Of a stretch of DNA of 64,000 nt, positions 39,668 through 47,665 are shown one piece after another. A program made the position numbers and the translations under genes. Under the pieces are notes generated by a model. The model was not told where the DNA came from. It made no database searches and worked only from the letters and a program-made list of their open reading frames with translations. Every line of letters begins with the position of its first letter. Position 1 is the stretch's first letter. The DNA comes from Pseudomonas sp. 31-12 (GTDB lineage: Bacteria; Pseudomonadota; Gammaproteobacteria; Pseudomonadales; Pseudomonadaceae). The stretch covers positions 5,394,001 through 5,458,000 of the forward strand of contig NZ_CP029482.1 of NCBI RefSeq assembly GCF_003151075.1, written 5' to 3'.

Positions 39668-39765
39668 GGGCTGTTCCTGAACTGAAGATCGGCAAAGTCT
39701 AGGCGTTCACATCCCGCCCCGGCCAGTAACTTGTCATTCAATCACTTCTGGTTTCGCAACGTGCA

Positions 39766-39781
39766 CTACATAGTTATGTAG
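39766..39781. promoter_or_regulatory. 16-base palindrome upstream of the RDD operon
   Basis: CTACATA-GT-TATGTAG, a 7+2+7 dyad 69 bases before the first gene of the operon. It may be an operator; no regulator is known to me for it. Confidence 0.4.
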
Positions 39782-39849
39782 TTTTCCCCCGAGAGGCTGC
39801 TAGCATCGGACGGACATCGAATCCCGAACAGGCCACATCAAGGTTGCCC

Positions 39850-40575
39850 ATGCTCGAGACCACAGCACTGCCAAGGAAAGCGACGCTGTCCCCGCCACTG
39901 GACACGCGGTATCAAGTCGAAACGCCCGAAGGCATCGACTTGCCACTGCGCCCGGCCGGGTTGATGGTTCGTGCGCTGGCCTTTTCCATCGACCTTGGGT
40001 TGCGCGGGCTGATACTCGGCGTGCTGTTTATCGTGTTGGCGTTTCTCGGAAAACTCGGCGCAGGGCTGGGCTCGATCCTGCTGTTCGGGGTGAGCTGGTG
40101 GTACATGGTGCTGTTCGAGGTGCTCAATCAGGGCCGTTCGCCGGGCAAACAATGGATGGGATTGCGCGTCGTGCACGACGATGGCACGCCGATCGGCTGG
40201 TCCGCCTCGCTGTTGCGCAACCTGTTGCGATTCGTCGACCTGTTGCCGTTTGGCTACTTCCTCGGGGCCATCAGTTGCCTGCAACACCCCTCCTTCAAAC
40301 GCCTCGGCGACCTGGCCGCCGGCACGCTGGTGATCTACCGCGAACAACCGTTGACCCGACCGCAACTGCCCGACGTCCCGCCTCGGCGACCCGCCTTTGC
40401 CCTGACGCTGAGCGAGCAACGCGCCATCCTCGGGTTTGCCGAACGCCAAGGCGAACTGTCCGAAGCGCGAACCCATGAACTAGGGTCCATTCTTGCCCAA
40501 CCGTTGCAGGTTCCCGCGCCACGCGCCGTGGCGGAACTCAACGGCATCGCCCGTGGCTTGTTGGGGCCAGCATGA
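39850..40575 (+). CDS. RDD family membrane protein
   Basis: 241 residues. RDD domain with LMVRALAFSIDLGLRGLILG (Arg and Asp of the motif), a second helix about 70-92, and QGRSPGKQWMGLRVV. The last 90 residues are soluble. Function unknown; likely a membrane partner of the MoxR-DUF58 operon that follows. ATG at 39850 has AAGG upstream. It overlaps the next gene by four bases. Confidence 0.88.
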   Translation: MLETTALPRKATLSPPLDTRYQVETPEGIDLPLRPAGLMVRALAFSIDLGLRGLILGVLFIVLAFLGKLGAGLGSILLFGVSWWYMVLFEVLNQGRSPGKQWMGLRVVHDDGTPIGWSASLLRNLLRFVDLLPFGYFLGAISCLQHPSFKRLGDLAAGTLVIYREQPLTRPQLPDVPPRRPAFALTLSEQRAILGFAERQGELSEARTHELGSILAQPLQVPAPRAVAELNGIARGLLGPA

Positions 40576-41549
40576 AGCAAAGCCTTTTCGAAAATCGCCA
40601 CAAGGCCGAATGGGAACAGTTTTCCCTGATGCTCGAACAACTGGAGCGAGGCAAGCACACCTCCCGGATCGCCAGTTTCCCGAAAGACTATCGGCGGCTC
40701 TGCCAACAACTGGCACTGGCGCAGGAACGCGGCTACAGCAGTTTCCTGATCGACTTTTTGCAGCAGCAAGCATTGCGCGGGCATCAACAGCTTTACCGGC
40801 ATCGCAGTCGACTGGGCGCCAATATACTGAGTTTCATCCTTGCCGGATTTCCGCGGCTGGTGCGCGAACAATGGCGCTTCGTGCTCGCTGCCGGCCTGAT
40901 GTTTTTTGGCAGCCTGATCGGCTTCGCCCTGCTGGTATATCTGTTCCCGGACCTGGTCTACAACCTGATTCCGGCCGAGCAAGTCAATGAAATGCAGAGC
41001 ATGTACGACCCGGTCGCCGGTCACTTGGGGCGCTCGGCGGAACGCGCCGCCAGTGAAGACTGGGTGATGTTCGGTTACTACATCATGCACAACATCGGCA
41101 TCGCCTTTCAGACCTTCGCCAGCGGTTTGCTGTTTGGTGTGGGCAGCGCGTTTTTCCTGTTGTTCAACGGTTTGATGATCGGTGCGGTAGCCGGGCACCT
41201 GACGCACATCGGTTTCGGCCAAACCTTCTGGTCGTTCGTGATCGGCCACGGTGCGTTTGAACTGAGCGCCATTGCCCTGGCCGGTGCCGCCGGCCTGCAA
41301 CTGGGTTGGGCGTTGATCGCCCCGGGACGCCTGCCTCGCGCCGAAGCGTTGCGACTGGCGGCACGCAAAAGCGTGTTACTGATCTGCGGCGTCATGCTGT
41401 TTCTGCTGATTGCCGCATTTATCGAAGCCTACTGGTCGTCGATGACCGCGCCGACGCCCATGACCAAATATCTGGTCGGCGCGGCGCTGTGGCTGTTGGT
41501 GGCAACTTACCTGCTGTTTGCCGGACGAACCCGCCATGCGCCTGAGTGA
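40572..41549 (+). CDS. SpoIIM-like (stage II sporulation M family) membrane protein
   Basis: 325 residues with six or so membrane helices. N-terminal soluble helical part (MKQSLFENRHKAEWEQFSLM) then SpoIIM-type helices including MHNIGIAFQTFASGLLFGVG and GHGAFELSAIALAGAAGLQL. In sporulating bacteria SpoIIM takes part in peptidoglycan hydrolysis; here it belongs to a MoxR cluster, so an envelope role is inferred. Confidence 0.87.
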   Translation: MKQSLFENRHKAEWEQFSLMLEQLERGKHTSRIASFPKDYRRLCQQLALAQERGYSSFLIDFLQQQALRGHQQLYRHRSRLGANILSFILAGFPRLVREQWRFVLAAGLMFFGSLIGFALLVYLFPDLVYNLIPAEQVNEMQSMYDPVAGHLGRSAERAASEDWVMFGYYIMHNIGIAFQTFASGLLFGVGSAFFLLFNGLMIGAVAGHLTHIGFGQTFWSFVIGHGAFELSAIALAGAAGLQLGWALIAPGRLPRAEALRLAARKSVLLICGVMLFLLIAAFIEAYWSSMTAPTPMTKYLVGAALWLLVATYLLFAGRTRHAPE

Positions 41550-43080
41550 CGCCACGGTGGTGATTCGCCCGCGCACCTCCTGGGAAGCCATGGACCTGGG
41601 CGTGCTGCTGAGCCAGCGCCATCGACGATTGCTGATGACCAGTTGGGCCATCATCACCTTGCCGGTCTTCGCCCTGCTCACCTTGTTTCTGTGGGATTCC
41701 CCCTCCCTCGCCGTGTTCATCTTCTGGTGGCTGAAGCCGGCGTTCGAGCGGCTGCCCTTGTACATTCTGTCCAAAGCCATGTTCGGTGAAACGCCCACCT
41801 TGAAACAGGCGCTGCGCGAATGGCCGCGCCTGCTCAAGCCGCAATTGCTGGCCAGCCTGACCTGGCGACGCCTGAGCCTGAGCCGCAGTTTCCTGATGCC
41901 AGTGGTGCAACTCGAAGGCCTGGCGGGGGACGAACGACAGCAGCGCTTGCGGGTGCTGCTACAGCGCAATGCCGGCGCCGCGCAGTGGTTGACGATCATT
42001 GGCGTGCATCTGGAGAGTGCGCTGTGGATCGGTCTGATGGTGCTGTTCTATATGTTCCTGCCGCAGCAGGTTGAACTCGACTGGGACTGGCAGACCTTGA
42101 TCGCCGTGGCCACCCAGGACTGGCGCTGGCTGGAACACCTGACCAATGTCTTTTATGTGCTGGTGCTGATTGTCTGGGAACCGGTCTACGTGGCCTGCGG
42201 CTTCAGCCTTTATCTGAATCGGCGCACGGTGCTGGAAGCCTGGGACATCGAACTGGTGTTCCGCCGATTGCGCCAACGCCTCAACACCACGGCGGTCACG
42301 CTGTTGCTGGCGGCGATATTGCTGATGCCGACCACGCAAAACGTCTGGGCAGATGAGCCGGTCATTACTCCGGACAGCCCACGCCTGCTGGACCAACCGC
42401 TGACCAGCCAGGCCTCCAGGGACAGCATCAAAACAATCCTCGATCACCCCCCGTTCAAGAACAAGGAAACGGTGACCCGCTATCGATTTGGCGAAGACAA
42501 ACCCGACACCAAAACCCCGGACGACGGGAAAACACCTGAATGGCTGAAGGCGTTGGCCGGTCTGCTCGACAGCCAGCGTTTCGGCTTCCTCGCCAGCTTG
42601 ATCGAGGTGCTGCTGTGGGTTGCCGTGATGAGCGCCGTCGGCGTGCTGATCTGGCGTTACCGCGATTGGTTGCAAGCGTTCGTCAGCCGTCGCCCGGCAT
42701 TAAACCGAAGAGCCGCGCGTCCGTTACCGCAGCAAGCGTTCGGTCTGGACCTGAGCCGTGAAACCCTGCCCGCGGACATTGCCGCCAGCGCCGAAAGCCT
42801 TTGGCAAACCAACCCGCGCGCCGCCCTCGGGTTGCTCTATCGCGCATTACTCAGCCACTTGCTGCACGACCACCACATGGCGCTCAAACCCGCCGACACT
42901 GAAGGCGAGGTGCTGCAACGCGTCGAGCAACTGCACCAACCGGCCTTGCTCGCCTTCAGCAAAACCCTGACCGGGCACTGGCAGAACATGGCCTACGGGC
43001 ATCGCCTGCCACCTGCGCATTTGCAACAGGAACTCTGTGACGGCTGGCGAACATTGTTCGGCCCGGGAGCCGCCCGTTGA
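41536..43080 (+). CDS. DUF4129 membrane protein of the MoxR operon
   Basis: 514 residues from MRLSDATVVIRPRTSWEAMD. Four membrane helices in the first 270 residues, a periplasmic stretch (about 275-350), one more helix (about 360-380), then a soluble C-terminal DUF4129 domain with LGLLYRALLSHLLHD and TEGEVLQRV. Overlaps the SpoIIM gene by 14 bases and the next by four. Function unknown. Confidence 0.85.
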   Translation: MRLSDATVVIRPRTSWEAMDLGVLLSQRHRRLLMTSWAIITLPVFALLTLFLWDSPSLAVFIFWWLKPAFERLPLYILSKAMFGETPTLKQALREWPRLLKPQLLASLTWRRLSLSRSFLMPVVQLEGLAGDERQQRLRVLLQRNAGAAQWLTIIGVHLESALWIGLMVLFYMFLPQQVELDWDWQTLIAVATQDWRWLEHLTNVFYVLVLIVWEPVYVACGFSLYLNRRTVLEAWDIELVFRRLRQRLNTTAVTLLLAAILLMPTTQNVWADEPVITPDSPRLLDQPLTSQASRDSIKTILDHPPFKNKETVTRYRFGEDKPDTKTPDDGKTPEWLKALAGLLDSQRFGFLASLIEVLLWVAVMSAVGVLIWRYRDWLQAFVSRRPALNRRAARPLPQQAFGLDLSRETLPADIAASAESLWQTNPRAALGLLYRALLSHLLHDHHMALKPADTEGEVLQRVEQLHQPALLAFSKTLTGHWQNMAYGHRLPPAHLQQELCDGWRTLFGPGAAR

Positions 43081-44240
43081 GCCGGCGCTTGTGGCTTTCG
43101 GTCGGCGTGTTCATCGCTGTGCTGGTGGGCGCGCTGAGTGTTTATCTGTACCTGAAGGCCACGCCTTATCAAGTTGAAATCGATCACGGACCGTCGCCCG
43201 AAGCCCAGGCCAATCCTTATCTGGCCGCCGAGCGCTTCCTGCGAAAACAGGGCCTGACCGTCGGCCATGCCAACAGCCTCGACGTGCTGCCTACTCTCGA
43301 CCCGCATCAGCACAGCCTGTTGTTGCTCGGCGATCGCTACAACATGACGCCGCGTCAGATTGATCAAGTGATGAACTGGACACGGGCCGGCGGACACCTG
43401 CTGTTTGTCGCCCAGTCGCTGTGGGATGAAAAGACCGGTCAGAGTAATGACCTGCTGCTCGATCGCGTGCAGCTGCACCAGTCGCTGAGCAAAGACCTCA
43501 AGGAACCACCGCCGGACATCCTCGACGATCCATTCCCCAAATTGACCAAGTTGTACCTGGAGGACGAGAACGCGCCGGCCTACGCCAGTTTCGATACCGC
43601 GTTCCATCTCGAAGACCCGAAAAACCTCGCGCAAGCCTGGGCCAACAGCGGCAAGGCCACGCACATGATGCAGCTGAACCACGGGCTCGGCTCGATCATT
43701 GTGGTCACCGACGCCGACCTGTGGAAAACCCCGGCCATCGGCCAATATGACAACGCCTGGCTGCTCTGGTACCTGACCGCCGACACAAGCGTGACGTTGC
43801 TGTTCAACACCGATCACGACAGTCTGCTGACCTTGCTGCTGCGCAACTTCCCTCAGGCGTTGGTCGCTCTCATCGCCCTGATCGGTCTTGCGCTTTGGCA
43901 TGTCGGAGTGCGCCATGGTCCGCTGCTGGAACCGGCGTCGAAAGGTCGCCGGCAACTTCAGGAACACCTGCGCGCCAGCGCCGATTTCATGCTCCGCCGC
44001 AGCGGTCAGCACACCCTGTTGCAAGCTTTGCAGCAAGACATTCTGCGCCGTGTTCGCCACCGTCATCCCGGTTTTGAACAACTCGGCGTCGCCGAACAAT
44101 GGCTGGTGCTCGCACGCCTGACCGGCCAACCCACACGCGCCATCAGCCAGGCCATGAGCCCGCGACCGAAGCAGCGGCTGTCCAGCGCTGAATTCAGCCG
44201 TCAGGTCGCCCACCTGCAAACCTTGAGGAACACGCTATGA
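43077..44240 (+). CDS. DUF4350 membrane-anchored protein
   Basis: 387 residues. One N-terminal helix (about 5-25) and another at about 262-280 (ALVALIALIGLALWHVGVRH); the region between is periplasmic and resembles a ThuA/GATase-like fold (LLLLGDRYNMTPRQIDQVMNW). TTG start overlaps the preceding stop (TTGA). Typical of MoxR-DUF58 clusters; function unknown. Confidence 0.85.
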   Translation: MSRRLWLSVGVFIAVLVGALSVYLYLKATPYQVEIDHGPSPEAQANPYLAAERFLRKQGLTVGHANSLDVLPTLDPHQHSLLLLGDRYNMTPRQIDQVMNWTRAGGHLLFVAQSLWDEKTGQSNDLLLDRVQLHQSLSKDLKEPPPDILDDPFPKLTKLYLEDENAPAYASFDTAFHLEDPKNLAQAWANSGKATHMMQLNHGLGSIIVVTDADLWKTPAIGQYDNAWLLWYLTADTSVTLLFNTDHDSLLTLLLRNFPQALVALIALIGLALWHVGVRHGPLLEPASKGRRQLQEHLRASADFMLRRSGQHTLLQALQQDILRRVRHRHPGFEQLGVAEQWLVLARLTGQPTRAISQAMSPRPKQRLSSAEFSRQVAHLQTLRNTL

Positions 44241-45238
44241 GTCAACAGATCGAGCCTGGCAGCGCGACCCACGCCGCCCAGCAACGCCAGCGCGCCAGTC
44301 AGTTGGCCCAGGCCGTGCGCAATGAGTTGCAGAAAGCCGTTATCGGCCAGAACAGCGTGATTGATGACGTCCTCACCGCGCTGATCGCCGGCGGTCATGT
44401 GCTGCTCGAAGGCGTGCCGGGGTTGGGCAAGACGTTGCTGGTGCGCGCCCTCGCCCGTTGCTTCGGCGGCGAGTTCGCGCGCATCCAGTTCACCCCGGAC
44501 CTGATGCCCAGCGATGTCACCGGGCACGCGGTCTACGACCTGAACACCGAGCAGTTCAAACTGCGCAAAGGGCCGCTGTTCACCAACCTGCTGCTGGCCG
44601 ATGAAATCAACCGCGCCCCGGCGAAAACCCAGGCCGCATTGCTCGAAGCCATGCAGGAACGCCAGGTCACCCTCGAAGGCCGCGCCCTGCCCATCGTGCA
44701 ACCGTTCATGGTGCTCGCCACGCAAAACCCGATCGAACAAGAAGGCACGTACCCACTGCCCGAAGCCGAACTCGACCGCTTCATGCTCAAGGTGCGCATG
44801 GATTACCCCGACGCCGAGCAAGAGCTGAACATGGTCCGCCAGGTCAGCCGCTCGACCCGCGCCGACATGCTCGACGTGCAACCGCTGCGCACCGTGTTGC
44901 AAGCCAAGGATGTGCTGGCCTTGCAGCGCATTGCCAGCGATCTGCCGCTGGACGATCAGGTCCTCGATTACGCCGTGCGTCTGGCCCGCACCACCCGAAC
45001 CTGGCCGGGCTTGACCCTCGGTGCCGGGCCACGGGCATCCATCGCCCTGGTGCGTTGCGCCCGGGCCCGTGCGCTGCTGCGCGGTGGCGACTTCGTGATT
45101 CCCGATGACATCAAAGGCTGCGCCCTCGCGGTGCTGCGCCATCGGGTGCGGATTGCCCCGGAGCTGGACATCGAAGGGCTGGATGTTGATCAGGTGCTCA
45201 AGCAACTGCTCGATCAAGTGCCGGCGCCACGACTGTGA
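44237..45238 (+). CDS. MoxR-family AAA+ ATPase
   Basis: 333 residues. Walker A GVPGLGKTLLVRAL, Walker B LLLADEINRAPAKTQAALLE, sensor 1 VLATQNPIEQEGTYPLPEAE. MoxR ATPases act as chaperones that mature or assemble proteins bearing VWA-like domains, here most likely the DUF58 product downstream. Coupled to the DUF4350 gene by a four-base ATGA overlap. Confidence 0.93.
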   Translation: MSQQIEPGSATHAAQQRQRASQLAQAVRNELQKAVIGQNSVIDDVLTALIAGGHVLLEGVPGLGKTLLVRALARCFGGEFARIQFTPDLMPSDVTGHAVYDLNTEQFKLRKGPLFTNLLLADEINRAPAKTQAALLEAMQERQVTLEGRALPIVQPFMVLATQNPIEQEGTYPLPEAELDRFMLKVRMDYPDAEQELNMVRQVSRSTRADMLDVQPLRTVLQAKDVLALQRIASDLPLDDQVLDYAVRLARTTRTWPGLTLGAGPRASIALVRCARARALLRGGDFVIPDDIKGCALAVLRHRVRIAPELDIEGLDVDQVLKQLLDQVPAPRL

Positions 45239-45260
45239 AAACGGTCATGCGGACACCCCC

Positions 45261-45393
45261 TGTGGCGAGGGAGCTTGCTCCCGTTCGGCTGCGCAGCAGT
45301 CGTAAACCAGAAGGACACGTTTTCTCTGACACTCTGCGCTGGATGGTTTTGGGGCTGCTTCGCAACCCAGCGGGAGCAAGCTCCCTCGCCACA
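45261..45393. repeat. REP pair inside the MoxR-DUF58 operon
   Basis: Perfect 23-bp inverted repeat TGTGGCGAGGGAGCTTGCTC-CCG (45261-45283) and its complement (45371-45393). Inner parts (CGGCTGCGCAGCAG, GGCTGCTTCGCAACC) are partly complementary. It separates genes that are otherwise tightly packed. Confidence 0.87.
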
Positions 45394-45407
45394 AAAGGCG
45401 TACACCC

Positions 45408-46739
45408 ATGAAACCGTCGCGCCTGCTGCTGATCTGGCTCGCAGTGTTGCTCGCCATAGGCATCGTACTGGGCACCTTGCGGGCTTTGGAGTTCGACGTC
45501 CCCTCCACCCTGTTCTCGATCAACTGGGGATTGCTCCTGGCGCTGCTGGCCCTAGCCGTTCTCGACGCCGTTCGCCTCAAGCGCTTGCCGTCACCGCGCT
45601 TGCAGCGACAAATGCCGGGCAGCCTCGCACTGGGTCGATGGAGCGAAGTGCGCCTGGAAGTCGAGCATGACTTTGCTCACTCACTGAACATTCAGATTTT
45701 CGACCATGTCCCCGACGGCCTGAGCTTCGAACACCTTCCCCTGTCGGCCGAATTGCAACCCGGTCAACAGAGCCAGATCGGCTACCGCCTGCGCCCTCTC
45801 AAGCGCGGCCACTTCACCTTCGAACATTGCGAAATCAACCTGCCGAGTCCAATGGCCCTGTGGTCCGACAAACGCCTGCTCAACGTCATCGACAGCACCC
45901 GCGTCTACCCCGACTTCGCCCGCCTCTACGGCGGCGAACTGCTGGCGGTGGACAACTGGCTCAGCCAGCTCGGCGTGCGCCAACGACAACGTCGCGGCCT
46001 GGGACTGGAATTCCATCAGCTACGCGAATTCCGTGAAGGCGACAGCCTGCGCCAGATCGACTGGAAAGCCACCGCCCGTCAACGCACGCCCATTGCCCGC
46101 GAATACCAGGACGAGCGCGACCAACAGATCATCTTCATGCTCGATTGCGGCCGCCGCATGCGCAGCCAGGACGGCGAACTCGCCCATTTCGATCACGCGC
46201 TCAATGCCTGCCTGTTGCTCAGCTACATCGCCTTGCGCCAGGGCGATGCGGTGGGCCTGAGTACCTTCGCCTGCGACCGACCGCACTACCTTGCCCCGGT
46301 CAAAGGCACCGGTCAGCTCAACGTATTGCTCAACACTGTCTACGATCTCGACAGCACACAACGCCCCGCTGACTATCAGGCTGCCGCCACGCAACTACTG
46401 GCCCGACAAAAACGCCGGGCGCTGGTGGTGCTGGTGACCAACTTGCGGGATGAAGACGATGAAGAATTGCTGACTGCGGTCAAACGCTTGAGCAAGCTGC
46501 ATAGGGTGCTGGTGGCGAGTTTGCGTGAAGACTTGCTCGACAATCTACGGCACGCCCCGGTGCAGACCTTGCCAGAGGCGCTGACTTACTGTGGGACGGT
46601 GGATTACTTGAATGACCGGGCGCAGCTCCATGAGCGGTTGAAGGCTCATGGAGTGTTGGTGGTGGATGCTCGGCCCCAAGAGCTGGGGGCCGAGTTGGTG
46701 ACGCGGTATTTGGGGTGGAAGAAGGCGGGAGACTTCTAA
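45408..46739 (+). CDS. DUF58 (VWA-like) protein
   Basis: 443 residues. Two N-terminal membrane helices (about 5-20 and 33-50), then the DUF58 motif LREFREGDSLRQIDWKATAR, then a VWA-like fold with FMLDCGRRMRS. It is the usual partner of MoxR. The gap of 170 bases to moxR is filled by the REP pair. Ends 25 bases from the convergent Tc locus. Confidence 0.9.
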   Translation: MKPSRLLLIWLAVLLAIGIVLGTLRALEFDVPSTLFSINWGLLLALLALAVLDAVRLKRLPSPRLQRQMPGSLALGRWSEVRLEVEHDFAHSLNIQIFDHVPDGLSFEHLPLSAELQPGQQSQIGYRLRPLKRGHFTFEHCEINLPSPMALWSDKRLLNVIDSTRVYPDFARLYGGELLAVDNWLSQLGVRQRQRRGLGLEFHQLREFREGDSLRQIDWKATARQRTPIAREYQDERDQQIIFMLDCGRRMRSQDGELAHFDHALNACLLLSYIALRQGDAVGLSTFACDRPHYLAPVKGTGQLNVLLNTVYDLDSTQRPADYQAAATQLLARQKRRALVVLVTNLRDEDDEELLTAVKRLSKLHRVLVASLREDLLDNLRHAPVQTLPEALTYCGTVDYLNDRAQLHERLKAHGVLVVDARPQELGAELVTRYLGWKKAGDF

Positions 46740-46764
46740 CCCTCAAATCAGTCAAGCGCCCGCT

Positions 46765-47490
46765 TCAGCCAGGGACTTGCTCCTCCGTGGCGTTTTCGAG
46801 ATTACTGTCAGGCGACGTCGATCCCAATGACATCGGATGGATCAGCGATTGCTTGAGCAAACGGGAGGCCGCCAGCTGGAATCCGAAAGCACCTCCGGAG
46901 GTGCCACGGCACTCCCAAGTCAAACCGGCTGGGGTTAATTTTCGTGAATCACCCAAGGGAGGCACCACCGTTAATCCCAGTTCACCGACCAAAGAGTAGC
47001 TTTTCAATCCAAGGCAGAAGTCACGGTCGATTAAAGGGCTATCCGGATTGACCGATAACTTAAGGGTGAAGGGCTGCCCGACTCGAGGAAACAGGGCATC
47101 TTTGCCCCACTCTCGTCGCTCACCGTCCTCCAGTTCAATGTACGCATCGCCCCAGACACCTGCGGCAAGCACCTCGAAACGGAAGGTATGGGAGGGAGCC
47201 GCTTCGCCCTTGTTTTCGATGTCCAGGATGGCGGTCACCGCAACCGGCCCAGGCTGTTTGGCGGTATAGAAAAAGCCCGCCTTGCCATGGCTGTCGGTCA
47301 CCACCCGCGTGGGCGTTTCCCCAGTTTCAAAGATCACGGTTATATCGGACGCAGTCAGTCGAGGGTCGGACGAGCCAGCCAGGAAAACGACAAGTTCCAG
47401 CCAGATGCTTTGGCCTACCTCCAGGTCACTACTTACCTCGCGCCCCTCAATCACCATACCGCTGTGTGTCGAATCCCTATCGTCCAGCAT
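46765..47490 (-). CDS. Small two-module Ig-like protein of the Tc locus
   Basis: 241 residues. Start MLDDRDSTHSG (47490) is chosen because AGAGGGA lies six bases upstream; an earlier ATG at 47514 has none. Residues about 15-110 form a Big-1-like module (LEVGQSIWLELVV ... VTDSHGKAGFFYT ... HTFRFEVLAAG). Residues about 115-225 form a second module (FPRVGQPFTLKLSVNPDSPL, VVPPLGDSRKLTPAGLTW). Both are paralogous to modules in the 47588-50344 product. No signal peptide. It looks like a detached repeat of its neighbour. Function unknown; likely accessory to the Tc complex. Confidence 0.75.
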   Translation of the reverse strand: MLDDRDSTHSGMVIEGREVSSDLEVGQSIWLELVVFLAGSSDPRLTASDITVIFETGETPTRVVTDSHGKAGFFYTAKQPGPVAVTAILDIENKGEAAPSHTFRFEVLAAGVWGDAYIELEDGERREWGKDALFPRVGQPFTLKLSVNPDSPLIDRDFCLGLKSYSLVGELGLTVVPPLGDSRKLTPAGLTWECRGTSGGAFGFQLAASRLLKQSLIHPMSLGSTSPDSNLENATEEQVPG

Positions 47491-47535
47491 GATTAATCCC
47501 TCTTGGACCAGCATTTGTTAACGGCGGCTGATGTA

Positions 47536-47665
47536 TCAAATGCTGCGGACTGCAGCGGCCAGCACCGTGATGCGAAACGTGTGAGTTTTATCGCCATCGT
47601 ATGGGCTTGGCACCGTAGCAGTCACCACTGCATCGCCCGGTTCTGTGGCTGTGAAGGCAAAGCGC
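47536..47665 (-). pseudogene. Out-of-frame tail of the multi-module Ig-like gene
   Basis: In a different frame from the 918-residue product, the DNA encodes RFAFTATEPGDAVVTATVPS then HTFRITVLAAAVRSI and a TGA at 47536-47538. This matches the end of the paralogous module in the next gene (AGFFYTAKQPGPVAVTAILD ... HTFRFEVLAAG). A net indel near 47660-47668 explains it; a sequencing error is also possible. Confidence 0.75.

Noticed and set aside
47490..47514. ATG at 47514 as start of the small Ig protein
   Set aside because: No ribosome binding site; the ATG at 47490 has a strong one.
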